Positions 1 to 8,590 of a stretch of 64,000 nucleotides of DNA are shown piece after piece. Position 1 is the first letter of the stretch. The number at the start of each line of letters is the position of its first letter. The stretch is from Ensifer sp. LCM 4579 (GTDB lineage Bacteria; Pseudomonadota; Alphaproteobacteria; Rhizobiales; Rhizobiaceae). The translations under genes and the position numbers were made by a program. The stretch covers positions 88,557-152,556 of the forward strand of contig NZ_MDDV01000009.1 in assembly GCF_001854885.1 (NCBI RefSeq), written 5' to 3'. Below the pieces are notes generated by a model. It ran no database searches, was not told where the DNA came from, and worked only from the letters and a program-made list of their open reading frames with translations.

Positions 1-468
1 GCTTCTTTCCGGCTCCGCACCCTTGGGCAGGGTCACGGTGAGCACGCCGTCGGCAAAGTCCGCCTCGACCTTGTCCGGATCGACCGAATAGGGCAGCCGC
101 AACGAGCGCTGGAATGTGCCGTAGGAACGTTCCATGAAGTGGTAGTTCTCCTTGTCGTCCTTGCGCTCGAACTTCTTCTCGCCCCGGATGGTGAGCGTAT
201 CGTCGTTCAGCGACACGTCGATGTCCTCCTCTCGGACCCCGGGTAACTCGGCACATATGCGGACCTGGTTCTCGGTTTCGCTCACGTCGATGTCCGGCAT
301 GATCATGCCGCCGCCCTCCGAGCCGCGCTGGGAAGGGCCGCCGAACCTGCCGCGGAAGGCATCGTCGAAAAGACGATTCATCTCCTCGTGCAAAGAGAGG
401 AACGGATCGCCTAAGCCACGCGAGCTCAGGCCACCGGAACGGAAGGGAGATAAAGGATTTCGTGCCAT
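1..468 (-). CDS. Hsp20/alpha-crystallin small heat-shock protein (3' end outside window)
   Basis: ATP-independent holdase chaperone of the small heat-shock family. The first 156 residues are visible; the gene runs off the left edge. An N-terminal region rich in Ser, Gly and Arg (about residues 1-50) is followed by the alpha-crystallin core, with the usual phrases PDIDVSETENQVRICAELPG, EEDIDVSLNDDTLTIRGEK and YGTFQRSLRLPYSVD. The start ATG at 468 has a strong ribosome site (AAGGAGGA, 471-480) just upstream. An RpoE2-type promoter at 540-564 suggests general-stress control. The family assignment is secure; the exact paralogue is not. Confidence 0.93.
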   Translation of the reverse strand, partial: MARNPLSPFRSGGLSSRGLGDPFLSLHEEMNRLFDDAFRGRFGGPSQRGSEGGGMIMPDIDVSETENQVRICAELPGVREEDIDVSLNDDTLTIRGEKKFERKDDKENYHFMERSYGTFQRSLRLPYSVDPDKVEADFADGVLTVTLPKGAEPERS

Positions 469-539
469 GATGTCCTCCTTGGGCTGGGTTCGGGGCGTCG
501 GGAGTCTGGCTCTGGCGCGCCCGTGAGGTGCGCACTCCG

Positions 540-564
540 AACTCCAGATGAGGGCTTAGGTTCC
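540..564 (-). promoter_or_regulatory. RpoE2/EcfG-type promoter of the hsp20 gene
   Basis: On the minus strand GGAAC (564-560) is followed after 16 bases by AGTT (543-540). This matches the alphaproteobacterial general-stress sigma factor consensus (GGAAC, 16-17 bases, NGTT). It lies about 70 bases upstream of the hsp20 start. Confidence 0.6.
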
Positions 565-641
565 CTTCGGGAGGTCGCTGTAACTCATTGAAACTGCGCA
601 TCGGGCTTTCCGAAAATCGGGTGCAGGATGCGCTATCGGCC

Positions 642-666
642 GGAACACTTCGCCCATCCCGATGTT
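642..666 (+). promoter_or_regulatory. Possible RpoE2-type promoter of the aldo/keto reductase gene
   Basis: GGAAC at 642-646 is followed after 16 bases by TGTT at 663-666, about 67 bases before the reductase start. It is divergent from the hsp20 promoter, so both genes may answer the same stress sigma factor. Confidence 0.5.
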
Positions 667-732
667 TGGACCCCGAGGGCAGGACGCCGCGTCAGGGGCT
701 GAAGTCGTTGCTAAAAATACGAGGGCGAAACC

Positions 733-1536
733 ATGGATCCGAGGACCGAGATAGCGCTGCGCACCGGCAACAGGATGCCGGTAATGGGCGTCGGCACATG
801 GCAATTGACGAACGACACGGCCGGCACGATCGAAGCGGCCCTGGAGCTTGGCTATCGCATGATCGACACGTCGGGCGACTACGGGACCCAGCCGGGCATC
901 GCCGAAGGCATCAAGAGGAGCGGCATCGAACGCGGGGCGTTCTATCTGGTCACCAAGGTCGAGGAAGTCGGCGACGCCTACCAGGCGACGCGCAGGAACC
1001 TCGACGAGTTGCAGTTGGACCACGTCGACCTCATGCTCATACATCGCCCGCCGAAAACCGGGCCGGGAGAAGACTTGTGGCGCGGCCTGATGCGGGCGAA
1101 AGAGGAAGGGTTGACGCGGGATATCGGCGTCAGCAACTATTCGACGGACCTGATCGACGCGCTGATCGACGCGACGGGCGAAGTGCCCACCGTCAACCAG
1201 ATCGAATGGAGCCCGTTCGGCTACAGCGAGGACATGCTGCGCTACGCCACGGAAAGGCACATCGTCATTCAGGCCTATAGCCCGCTTACGCGCACGAAGC
1301 GGCTGCGGAACGAGGCGCTGGCGGAGATTGCCGCCAAATACAACAAATCGCCGGCGCAGGTGCTCATTCGCTGGAACCTGCGGCGCGCCACGGTTCCCCT
1401 TCCCAAGGCCAATCAGCGCCGGCACCTCGAAGAGAACATCAATGTGTTCGATTTCGAGATCAGCGAGGGAGACATGGAAATCCTCAACGGCTTGAACGAA
1501 CACTACTCCTCGCTCGGAACGCTCCCATACGTTTAG
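733..1536 (+). CDS. Aldo/keto reductase
   Basis: NAD(P)H-dependent cytosolic carbonyl reductase of the AKR family, 267 residues (TIM barrel, slightly short for the family). The catalytic tetrad is readable: Asp45 (MIDTSGDYG), Tyr50, Lys75 (LVTKVEE) and His104 (LIHRPP). The strand-6 phrase IGVSNYS and the cofactor-binding segment TVPLPKANQRRHLEENI near the C-terminus are also present. The start ATG follows GAGGG. Bacterial members of this size often reduce reactive aldehydes or 2,5-diketo-gluconate; the real substrate is unknown. An upstream RpoE2-type promoter and the neighbouring Hsp20 and VOC genes suggest a role in stress or aldehyde detoxification. Confidence 0.92.
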   Translation: MDPRTEIALRTGNRMPVMGVGTWQLTNDTAGTIEAALELGYRMIDTSGDYGTQPGIAEGIKRSGIERGAFYLVTKVEEVGDAYQATRRNLDELQLDHVDLMLIHRPPKTGPGEDLWRGLMRAKEEGLTRDIGVSNYSTDLIDALIDATGEVPTVNQIEWSPFGYSEDMLRYATERHIVIQAYSPLTRTKRLRNEALAEIAAKYNKSPAQVLIRWNLRRATVPLPKANQRRHLEENINVFDFEISEGDMEILNGLNEHYSSLGTLPYV

Positions 1537-1610
1537 GCAAGGCAAAGGAGGAGATGATCGAAGAAGGTGCAGGAGGGGTCGACTACGGCCCCGCAGCTCT
1601 TCTTGAGAGC

Positions 1611-2003
1611 TTACGGATTCCAGCCGCCGCTGCCATAGGGACGTGTGATGATCTCGAGCAGATGCCCGTTCGGATCCTCGAAGTAGAGGCCGCGCCCGCC
1701 ATCGTGATCATTGGTCTCGCCCGGCTTCTTCTGCGCGGGGTCTGCCCAGTAGTCCAGCCTCCGCTCGCGAATTCGATCGAATATCGCGTCGAATTCGGCG
1801 TCGCCGACGAGAAAGGCGTAGTGCTGCCCCACGATCTTGCCTTCCGCTTCCATATAATCGAGATTGGCGTCGTTGTCGGTCGTGACCATGTGGAACGGGC
1901 CCCAGCGCCGCGGTGCAGGCAGACCCAGCATCTCGGCCAGGAAATTGGCCGAGGCCTTGGCGTCGTGAGCCGACAGGATCGTATGGTTGAAGTGGATAGC
2001 CAT
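1611..2003 (-). CDS. VOC (glyoxalase/bleomycin-resistance/dioxygenase) superfamily protein
   Basis: A 130-residue single-module vicinal-oxygen-chelate protein. The two beta-alpha-beta-beta-beta repeats show candidate metal ligands: His in FNHTILSA at the N-terminus, His in IVGQHYAFLV mid-protein, and Glu in the C-terminal GHLLEIIT. Members of this fold include glyoxalase I, fosfomycin and bleomycin resistance proteins and ring-cleavage dioxygenases; this sequence does not allow a substrate call. The start MAIHFNHT is preferred over an ATG four codons upstream because the conserved first strand begins there. An RpoE2-type promoter lies about 50-75 bases upstream. It converges on the aldo/keto reductase. 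Confidence 0.88.
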   Translation of the reverse strand: MAIHFNHTILSAHDAKASANFLAEMLGLPAPRRWGPFHMVTTDNDANLDYMEAEGKIVGQHYAFLVGDAEFDAIFDRIRERRLDYWADPAQKKPGETNDHDGGRGLYFEDPNGHLLEIITRPYGSGGWNP

Positions 2004-2053
2004 GTTTGATCTCACGGTGACGAGGGCATCGACTCGCGGAGTTTCGACCGGTT

Positions 2054-2078
2054 AACACGCCCGCACGCCACCTGTTCC
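2054..2078 (-). promoter_or_regulatory. RpoE2/EcfG-type promoter of the VOC gene
   Basis: Minus-strand GGAAC (2078-2074), then 16 bases, then TGTT (2057-2054), about 50 bases upstream of the VOC start codon. Confidence 0.55.
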
Positions 2079-2184
2079 GAACCCGGAGACGCTTTTCGTG
2101 CGCTAGTGTCGCTTGGCATTTAATTAGGGTCATCCTCACTCTGTGGTTCACTCACCGTTAGACATGATGCCGCTATGGGCGGGC

Positions 2185-2650
2185 ATGCAAACGATAACAA
2201 AATGGTCGCCCGGCCCAGGGGCAAAATTTCTGCGTGTCGCGCTCGCAGATGATGACAGTTGGGTCGTTTCCGCTGCCGGACCAGCCTTCGGCATTTGCCC
2301 CGATTGCGGACGGCGGACCCGAAATCGGCGTAGCTGGTCCAACCGAAGCCTTCAAGATCTGCCGGTCCAGGGCAAGACCGTAACGGTGAAGATTCGGTTG
2401 AGCCGCTGGCGGTGCGCACATCAGAACTGTCAACGACACACGTTCACCGCCCGACTGCCGACGATTGCTTCCCCTTATGCGCCCCGGACAAGGAGGGTCT
2501 CGGAGATTGTCGGTCTGCTCGGCCATAGCGCAGGCGGCCGTCCTGGCGAGCGCTTGACGCGACGGCTCGGCGTGCCGGTCAGCGACGACACGATCCTGCG
2601 GCAGCTGAAGCGGGATGCCGCGCTCGCTCATTGCGCTACGGCACGGTGCA
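2185..2650 (+). pseudogene. ISL3-family transposase, 5' remnant (left copy)
   Basis: Translation from 2185 gives the N-terminal zinc-finger and helix-turn-helix part of an ISL3-type transposase: SWVVSAAGPAFGICPDCGRR, then WSNRSLQDLPVQGK, LSRWRCAHQNCQRHTF, and a second helical region ending VSDDTILRQLKRDAA. About 150 residues remain where the full protein has 400 or more; the catalytic DDE domain is missing. The reading frame continues to 2853, but after about 2640 it no longer looks like transposase and runs into the 3' end of the opposing lacI gene. It faces a second, divergent remnant at 9740-10045, and the two bracket a catabolic cassette. Confidence 0.8.
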
Positions 2651-2727
2651 TGCCGATCAGGGCAAACTCGACATTTGGCATGGTGTTGCCTTCTTGGCGG
2701 ATTTGGAACCGGAGGGATACGGTTGAA

Positions 2728-3837
2728 TTATCCACTCACCTCTTCCGGGCAGACAGCGATCGAACCACGCTCCACAAGATGAGCCGCCAGAACGCGGTGC
2801 TGGGATGCGGAGGCGTTGCCCCCGATCCGTTGGAGGAGCAACTCTGCAGCTGATGTCCCAATCAGATGCGTCGGCTGACTGATGGCGGTAATGCCATGTG
2901 CGACGAATTGCATCCAGTCGAGATCGTCGAAGCAGATCAGCGAAACATCTGCCGGAATTGCGAGCTTGAGAGCGGAAATCGCCTGCAGGGCGCCGGTCGA
3001 CATGAGACCGTCCGCAGTGAAAAGCGCAGTTGGCGCGTCACGCATCGTCAAAAGATCGAGAGCCTCCTTGCGCGCCGCCGCGCTTGCATAAGTCGGCACG
3101 CGGCGAATTAATTCGATGTCCGGCTCGATGCCCGCCTGACGATAGGCTTCAACATAACCCAAAAGCCGTTGCCAGCTCGGATAGTGCTTATAGAGGTCGG
3201 GATCGGAAGGATCGGCCTGAGCCACGAAACCGGCGAGGTCCTTGTCCTTGCCAGGCGCCAGTTCTGCCAGGATGCCAATCCGGCGGTGGCCAGCTTCGAT
3301 GAGCTTCGTCACGCCGGCTCGCGTTATGGCGACGTTGTCGATCACGACCGTATCGGTTTCCAGGTCCGTTGCGACACGGTCGAACTGAACGACGGGACAG
3401 TTGGAGGAGATCGCCGCCTGAAGATGGCCGGGGTCCCCGACACAGGTGGAGGAGACGATCAATCCGTCGACCTGCTTTTCCAGCAAGAGCTGCACCGCCT
3501 CGCGCTCACGTTCGGCGCTTTCGTCGCTATTGGTCACGATGACACCGAAGCCGCTGCCGCGCGCCACGTCTGCGATACCCCGCAGAACGCTGGCGTAAAA
3601 AGGGCTTTCGATGTCCCCCACCACGACGCCTATGGTCTGCGTCTTGCCGGTGATCAGGCCCTTCGCCAGTCGGTTGGGACGATAGCCGAGCGCTGCCGCC
3701 GCGGCACGTACCTTCTCCTGCACCTCGGGGCTGCTGTAGCCGTAATCCCCGAGCACGCGGCCCGCGGTGGCCGGGCTCACGCCTGCCTGACGTGCCACCT
3801 CGATGATTGTTGCGCTCTTCGACGATCTCTGCGCCAC
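2728..3837 (-). CDS. LacI-family transcriptional regulator (SocR-like candidate)
   Basis: A 369-residue repressor. Residues 9-30 form the LacI helix-turn-helix (TIIEVARQAGVSPATAGRVL), followed by the hinge-region match LGYRPNRLAKGLITGKTQTI and a periplasmic-binding-protein-like effector domain with FDRVATD, ADGLMSTGALQAI and SLICFDDLDW. It is the last gene on the minus strand of the cassette, 110 bases downstream of the ABC importer gene. Perfect and near-perfect LacI-style palindromes with an AACGTT core lie in the cassette's promoters (6503-6520, 7460-7473), and this protein is the obvious ligand. Effector by inference: an Amadori compound or its phosphate. Confidence 0.92.
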   Translation of the reverse strand: MAQRSSKSATIIEVARQAGVSPATAGRVLGDYGYSSPEVQEKVRAAAAALGYRPNRLAKGLITGKTQTIGVVVGDIESPFYASVLRGIADVARGSGFGVIVTNSDESAEREREAVQLLLEKQVDGLIVSSTCVGDPGHLQAAISSNCPVVQFDRVATDLETDTVVIDNVAITRAGVTKLIEAGHRRIGILAELAPGKDKDLAGFVAQADPSDPDLYKHYPSWQRLLGYVEAYRQAGIEPDIELIRRVPTYASAAARKEALDLLTMRDAPTALFTADGLMSTGALQAISALKLAIPADVSLICFDDLDWMQFVAHGITAISQPTHLIGTSAAELLLQRIGGNASASQHRVLAAHLVERGSIAVCPEEVSG

Positions 3838-3946
3838 TCAACAAGCCTCGTCCCAATGCGGTTTCGCGTTGTGAGCACTAACGTTACTCGTACCCGGCCC
3901 GCAAGGCCGAAACGCTGCGACGCTAACGCCGTCTATGCCATTGCGC

Positions 3947-5476
3947 TCACAACACCTCGGATAGGAAGCGCCTGAGCCGAGGGCTGTGTGCATTGTCAAA
4001 AATCTCCTTCGGGGTGCCGGCTTCGACGATGCGGCCCTCGTCCATGAAGACAACTTGGTTCGCAACTTTGCGGGCGAAGTTCATCTCATGGGTCACCACC
4101 ACCATGGTCATGCCGCGGCGGCCGAGATCGGCCATCAGGTTGAGCACGCCTTTGACAAGCTCGGGATCGAGAGCACTGGTCACCTCGTCGAACAGCATGA
4201 CCTCGGGTTCCAGCGCGAGCGCGCGGGCGATCGCGACCCGCTGCTGCTGCCCGCCTGATAGATTGGCGGGTCGATGATCCTTGCGCTCGAGCAATCCAAC
4301 TTCCTGCAGTCTCGCCTCAGCGACGGCTTCGGCCTGCTCGGATGACATGCCCTTGACCTTCCGCAGCGCCAGGGTGATGTTTGCGAGCGCGCTTCGATCC
4401 GGGAACAGGTTGAACTGCTGGAACACCATGCCAACGCGCCGCCGCAATTGATCCGGCGTCTGCCGGTAGATGCTCTCTCCATCGAGCAGGATGTCGCCCG
4501 ACCGGCATTCAACTAAGCGGTTGAGGCAGCGAAGCAGGGTCGACTTACCGGAGCCCGAGGGACCGATAAGGCAAGTCACGGTGCCCGGTTCCACCTTCAA
4601 GTTGACGCCGTGAAGCACCTGAAGCGCGCCGTAAGCCATGTTGATGTTTTGAACTTCGATGCTGCCGCCTTTGAAGCGCTTTTGCGTTGTTGACGACGGC
4701 TTCGCGATATCCTGCTCTCCGGCCTTTGCGAGTTCGGCGACTTCCGCGAGTCCGCTCTGAACCACGGCGATGCGCTTGCCAATACGCATGCGCTCGTCGA
4801 TAAAGTTGACGAGATGGGTCAAAGGTACGGTGATCAGAAGGTAGAACGCACCAGCCAGCAGAAGCGGCGACAGGTTTCCGGTCAGCACGGCGTGATCCTG
4901 ACCGACGCGGAAGAGTTCCCGTTCCGACGCCAACAGACCAAGGAAATAGACGAGGCTCGAGTCCTTGACGTTGCCAATGAACTGATTGACCAGCGCCGGC
5001 AACACGCGGCGGATGCCTTGCGGGATGACCACCAGCCGCATGCCTTGGCCATAGGTCATGCCGAGCGTGCGGGTCGCGTCGAGCTGGCCGCGTTCGACAC
5101 TCTGGATGCCTGAGCGGAAGATTTCTCCGATATAGGCACCCGCGATCAGGCTGAGCGCCAGGATGCCGAGCGGATAGGGCGACGGACCGAAGAGATCGCG
5201 ACCAAGACGCGCAAATCCCTGACCGATGATCAGGATCGTGACGATGGCGGGAAGGCCGCGGAACATGTCCGTATAGACCCGTGCAATCCATTTCAACGGT
5301 CGGTTCTCGGATATGCCCATAACGGCGAGCACGATGCCGATCAGCGTGCCGAAAAACGTCGAGGCGATTGCTAGGATCAGTGTATTCTTCAGGCCGACCA
5401 TGATCATGTTCGGCAGGACTTCAGCCATCGCCTCGAAATCGAGGAAGCTGCGCGAGAAAGTTTCGAGCCAGCCCAT
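3947..5476 (-). CDS. Amino-acid-type ABC importer, fused permease and ATPase (SocB-like)
   Basis: A single polypeptide of 509 residues combining a polar-amino-acid permease and its ATPase. The first about 215 residues are the HisM/GlnP-type membrane domain with the EAA-type loop (LDATRTLGMTYGQGMRLVVI). A linker follows, then the nucleotide-binding domain from about residue 270 with Walker A GPSGSGKST, Q-loop VFQQFNLFPD, signature LSGGQQQR and Walker [13 protein letters not shown]. The ATG at 5476 is preferred to the GTG at 5488 because AGGTGG lies 8 bases before the ATG but abuts the GTG. This architecture is known for SocB, the deoxyfructosyl-glutamine importer of Agrobacterium. Transcribed after the binding-protein gene. 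Confidence 0.92.
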   Translation of the reverse strand: MGWLETFSRSFLDFEAMAEVLPNMIMVGLKNTLILAIASTFFGTLIGIVLAVMGISENRPLKWIARVYTDMFRGLPAIVTILIIGQGFARLGRDLFGPSPYPLGILALSLIAGAYIGEIFRSGIQSVERGQLDATRTLGMTYGQGMRLVVIPQGIRRVLPALVNQFIGNVKDSSLVYFLGLLASERELFRVGQDHAVLTGNLSPLLLAGAFYLLITVPLTHLVNFIDERMRIGKRIAVVQSGLAEVAELAKAGEQDIAKPSSTTQKRFKGGSIEVQNINMAYGALQVLHGVNLKVEPGTVTCLIGPSGSGKSTLLRCLNRLVECRSGDILLDGESIYRQTPDQLRRRVGMVFQQFNLFPDRSALANITLALRKVKGMSSEQAEAVAEARLQEVGLLERKDHRPANLSGGQQQRVAIARALALEPEVMLFDEVTSALDPELVKGVLNLMADLGRRGMTMVVVTHEMNFARKVANQVVFMDEGRIVEAGTPKEIFDNAHSPRLRRFLSEVL

Positions 5477-5497
5477 ATACCATTCCACCTAACGGGA

Positions 5498-5527
5498 GGC
5501 CGGGCACCGTTGATCACGGACCCGGCC
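5498..5527 (-). terminator. Intercistronic hairpin between binding protein and permease genes
   Basis: GGCCGGG (5498-5504) pairs with CCCGGCC (5521-5527), with CCGT/ACGG pairing inside. No T-run follows, so it more likely protects or attenuates the upstream binding-protein mRNA than fully terminates. Confidence 0.5.
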
Positions 5528-5558
5528 GGAACAAATCATCTGATGAACGCGCAGAAAT

Positions 5559-6395
5559 TTAGCTCTTTGGCAAATATTCGGCCGGCATGGGCGTGCCCGG
5601 GAACCACTTCTCATGCAGGCGCTTCCAGGTGCCGTCCTCCATGGCCGCACGAAGCGCCTTGTTCAATGCCTCGCGGAACGCGTCATTACCCTTCCTGACG
5701 ACAAAGCCGGCCGGCGCATCGAAAGAGGGCACATTCATGGTGATCTTCAGGTTGGAATAGCGCTCCACATACTGTTTGGCCGATTCATAATCGGTGAAAT
5801 GGCCGTCGATCGTTCCGTTGTTCAGCGCAGCCACCGCGGAATTATTGTCCGGAAACTTGACGATGTCGCCCTTGAGGTTCTTCTCAGCATAGATTTCCTG
5901 CAAGGTGCCCTGGATGACGCCGATGCGCTTGCCGGCGGTGCTCTCGTTGCTGCTGAGGGCAGGATCGGCCGAGATGATCGACAGATATCCGGCAAGATAT
6001 CCGTCGCTGAAGTCCACCGTCTTCTTGCGGGCCTCGGTCGTACCGATGGCTGCGACAGCGACGTCGAAGCGGCCGCTCGCGACCGACGGCAGCAGCGCTG
6101 CGAAATCCTGGCCGGTAAAGACCACCTGCTCAGGCTTGAAACCGAGCCGACCCGCCACGTCGCGGAAAAGCTCGGCGTCAAAACCGGTGAAGTTTCCGTC
6201 GGCATCCGTGAAGACGTAGGGCCGTGCATCGCCCATGGTGCCGACGCTGATCACCTTCGGATCGGTGAGATTGTAGGGATTGTCATCCGCACGGGCGAAC
6301 GTCGCGTTTCCCCGAGGGCCGAGCACTGCTGCGGCCGCAACTATCAGGGCCAGGCTGCATTTGACGAAACTCCGTCTTCCAAAATTATTCTGCAT
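5559..6395 (-). CDS. Periplasmic amino-acid-type substrate-binding protein (SocA-like)
   Basis: A 278-residue family 3 extracellular solute-binding protein. The N-terminus RRSFVKCSLALIV resembles a twin-arginine signal, followed by cleavage near ATFARADD. The mature part shows VGTMGDARPYVFTDADGNFT, GFDAELFRDVAGRLG, FDVAVAAIGTTEARKKTVDF and a C-terminal ALRAAMEDGTWKRLHEKWF, all typical of polar amino-acid binding proteins. It is the first gene of the transporter operon, with a perfect LacI-type palindrome 108-125 bases upstream of the start. The context suggests that the ligand is an amino-acid conjugate of a sugar. Confidence 0.92.
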   Translation of the reverse strand: MQNNFGRRSFVKCSLALIVAAAAVLGPRGNATFARADDNPYNLTDPKVISVGTMGDARPYVFTDADGNFTGFDAELFRDVAGRLGFKPEQVVFTGQDFAALLPSVASGRFDVAVAAIGTTEARKKTVDFSDGYLAGYLSIISADPALSSNESTAGKRIGVIQGTLQEIYAEKNLKGDIVKFPDNNSAVAALNNGTIDGHFTDYESAKQYVERYSNLKITMNVPSFDAPAGFVVRKGNDAFREALNKALRAAMEDGTWKRLHEKWFPGTPMPAEYLPKS

Positions 6396-6440
6396 CTCAC
6401 TCCCCTTTTAATCGGGCCGCGATATCGGCTCCATCCTCCA

Positions 6441-6456
6441 GGTCAACGTTTTCACC
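6441..6456. promoter_or_regulatory. Imperfect LacI-type half operator
   Basis: GGTCAACGTTTTCACC shares the AACGTT core and the TCACC arm with the perfect palindrome 60 bases away. It may be an auxiliary operator for looping in front of the binding-protein gene. Confidence 0.35.
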
Positions 6457-6502
6457 TAACAGACTCGCATGCTCCGTCTTGGAGCTGTTGCGCTCGCGTG
6501 GA

Positions 6503-6520
6503 GGTGAGAACGTTCTCACC
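6503..6520. promoter_or_regulatory. LacI-family operator, perfect 18-bp palindrome
   Basis: GGTGAGAACGTTCTCACC is a perfect inverted repeat centred on a CG step, as LacI-family operators are. It lies in the promoter of the transporter operon (genes running leftwards from 6395). The core GAGAACGTTC recurs in the promoter between the kinase and the SIS gene. Confidence 0.8.
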
Positions 6521-6544
6521 TATTAGCACCGTCTGATTCCGGGG

Positions 6545-7435
6545 TCAATCGCTTCCGGCGACAGGCGCATCGGAAAGCTTCTCGCCATGCGCCTTCTGCG
6601 CCCGACGCATGATTGTCGATGTCAGCAGACCGATATCGATGGGCGCCGGATAGCCTATCGCTCCGTGATAGCGGCACGTGTCGGCTGCCGCATCGGCGGC
6701 ATGGCCAAGCACGTCTTCAGGCGATTGCCCCTCGAGCAGGCCGACTAAGGTCCGCGCAATGAACGTATCGCCTGCACCAAGAGTATCGACAGCTTCAACG
6801 AGGCGTGCCGGGTGAGCATAAGCGCAACTCGCGTTATAGAGCACTGCGCCCGCGCGCCCGCGCGTGACAAGAACCCATCGAGAGCCTGCCGCAAGCAGGC
6901 GGGTCGTGAGTGTGTTCAGTTCCATCTCCGAAAGGCCGGCACCCGAAATCGACGAAAGATAGCAATGACGTCCGATCTCACTGAGGTATTCCGGCTCTCT
7001 CCGCGTCGAAAAGTCATAGGAAATTAAAGACTTGCGCGAGGCCGCAGCAACCCACGCATCTAGCCCGCTGGATTGGCCGATATGGACAGCATCGAAATTC
7101 GCCAGATAGTCGAGATCTTGCTTTGAGGGCGTGAACATCGACACGCCGAGATCGAATTCCAGAAATAGCCGGTCGCCCTTGCGGTGGCCTACCAGGCAAT
7201 AGGCCGTAGGCCCCTCGATATGCCGCAGACGCGCAACTTCGACATGCTCCGATGTCAGTGCGGCAAGGATCAGTTCGCCGGCCTTATCCCGACCGATCAC
7301 CCCCATATAGGCTGACGCTGCGCCGAACCGACTGGCATGGACCGCGACGTTAAGGCAGTTCCCGCCGGGATACATCTCATTGCGAGCGAGGTAGCAGTCG
7401 ACGACGTTGTCGCCCATTGCAACAATCTTGACCAT
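6545..7435 (-). CDS. PfkB-family sugar kinase, FrlD (fructoselysine 6-kinase)-like
   Basis: A 296-residue ribokinase-fold kinase. The N-terminal GDNVVDCYLARNEMYPGGNC and LNVAVHASRFG closely follow Escherichia coli FrlD as I remember it. The C-terminal signature VDTLGAGDTFIARTLVG carries the catalytic Asp and anion hole, and CRYHGAIG again resembles FrlD. Likely reaction: ATP-dependent 6-phosphorylation of the sugar part of a fructosamine in the cytoplasm. The start MVKIVAMGDN (7435) is preferred to one 13 codons upstream because that longer version would cover the LacI operator at 7460-7473. Divergent from the SIS gene. Confidence 0.88.
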   Translation of the reverse strand: MVKIVAMGDNVVDCYLARNEMYPGGNCLNVAVHASRFGAASAYMGVIGRDKAGELILAALTSEHVEVARLRHIEGPTAYCLVGHRKGDRLFLEFDLGVSMFTPSKQDLDYLANFDAVHIGQSSGLDAWVAAASRKSLISYDFSTRREPEYLSEIGRHCYLSSISGAGLSEMELNTLTTRLLAAGSRWVLVTRGRAGAVLYNASCAYAHPARLVEAVDTLGAGDTFIARTLVGLLEGQSPEDVLGHAADAAADTCRYHGAIGYPAPIDIGLLTSTIMRRAQKAHGEKLSDAPVAGSD

Positions 7436-7459
7436 GGCAGAACTTTCTGTATTGATATG

Positions 7460-7473
7460 AGAACGTTCGCACA
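7460..7473. promoter_or_regulatory. LacI-type operator in the divergent kinase/deglycase promoter
   Basis: TGAGAACGTTCGCA is a palindrome with one mismatched pair and shares the GAGAACGTTC core of the operator at 6503-6520. It sits between the start codons of the kinase (7435, minus) and the SIS protein (7535, plus), so one site could control both. Confidence 0.65.
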
Positions 7474-7534
7474 TGAGCTATGCCCTGTCAATTGCGCCCG
7501 ACCGAGTGCCCAGGTGCTACAGATGAGGAAGACT

Positions 7535-8536
7535 ATGACCGCTGCCCTGCCCGCCGATATCAGAGATGTCCTAGCCGCTATCTCGGACCGCACCTTCTCC
7601 CACCTGTTCCTCGTTGCCTGTGGTGGTTCTCTGTCGGTCATGATGGCCGGCAAGTATTTCGCCGACCGCTTCAGCAGCACGTTCGCTTGCGACATCTATA
7701 ACGCCGATGAGTTTGTCTGCCGCGATCCGCGCCGCCTCGGATCCGACGCGTTGGTCATCCTTTGCTCGCAGACCGGAACGACACAAGAGACAGTGCATGC
7801 CGCCCAGCATGCGGAAGCGCGCGGCGCAACGACAATCGGCATGACACTTGATCCGACGTCACCGCTCTCTCTTGCGGTGGATCACACGGTTTCCTATCAG
7901 GCGGCCTATACGACCGGCAAACCGATCGACTCCGCCTATAGCAATTACGGCGTGCTCTATATGCTGCTCGCAGGCCTGACGGACGCCCGCGAGAGAGGTG
8001 ACCTCACCACCGATCTGCTAACAAGTCTCGGCAGTCTTCAACGAACCATTGAAGGTGCCCACGACACCTATGCCGATCGCTTTCATGCCTTTGCTCCGCG
8101 CTTCGCCGATCGCAAGACGATCTACACTCTGGCAAGCGGCGCGAGCTACGGCGCGGCCTACTGCTACGCGATCTGCGTGCTGATGGAGATGCAATGGTAC
8201 GATTCGCAAGCAATCCACGCGAATGAGTTTTTCCACGGACCCTTTGAAGTGGTGGATCAGAATGCCGCCTTCGTCGTCATGCTCGGCCTCGACGAGACGA
8301 GGCGCCTCACGGAGCGCGCTTGCGACTTTCTCTTCAGGCACGGCAGTCGCGAGAATATTCTGCTGCTCGATGCGGAAGAACTCGAACTCACCGGCATGAG
8401 CGACCGCTTCAGGCCTTTGCTGGTCCCTTTGATTTTCTTCGATGCGCTTTGGCGCTTCGCCTATCGGCTCGCCGAATTGCGTGGCCGGCCGATGCTGGAA
8501 GGTCGCCGCTACATGAAGAAACTCACTGACTACTGA
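7535..8536 (+). CDS. SIS-domain sugar isomerase, FrlB-type deglycase
   Basis: A 333-residue protein with two SIS domains, related to the isomerase half of glucosamine-6-phosphate synthase and to FrlB (fructoselysine-6-phosphate deglycase). Visible marks: FLVACGGSLSVMMAGKYFAD, VILCSQTGTTQET (phosphosugar loop), then IHANEFFHGPFEVVDQ, whose Glu and His are the conserved active-site region, and C-terminal LEGRRYMKKLTDY. Expected reaction: cleavage of a phosphorylated Amadori product to glucose 6-phosphate and an amino acid. ATG 7535 is chosen over ATG 7523 because GAGGAAG ends 3 bases before it. The FAD oxidase follows 54 bases later. Confidence 0.88.
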   Translation: MTAALPADIRDVLAAISDRTFSHLFLVACGGSLSVMMAGKYFADRFSSTFACDIYNADEFVCRDPRRLGSDALVILCSQTGTTQETVHAAQHAEARGATTIGMTLDPTSPLSLAVDHTVSYQAAYTTGKPIDSAYSNYGVLYMLLAGLTDARERGDLTTDLLTSLGSLQRTIEGAHDTYADRFHAFAPRFADRKTIYTLASGASYGAAYCYAICVLMEMQWYDSQAIHANEFFHGPFEVVDQNAAFVVMLGLDETRRLTERACDFLFRHGSRENILLLDAEELELTGMSDRFRPLLVPLIFFDALWRFAYRLAELRGRPMLEGRRYMKKLTDY

Positions 8537-8590
8537 TCGCACGCCCGAAACGCGCCCCTGCTCTCTTCCCATAGCAACAGAGATTTCGCC

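Noticed and set aside
556-1545. Long minus-strand open frame opposite the aldo/keto reductase
   Set aside because: It mirrors the codon pattern of the plus-strand gene and encodes no recognisable protein; GC-rich antisense shadow.
2640-2853. Extension of the left transposase frame into the lacI 3' end
   Set aside because: After about 2640 similarity to transposase ends and the sequence is the antisense of lacI. A short open stretch in another frame to 2722 may be debris but matches nothing I know.
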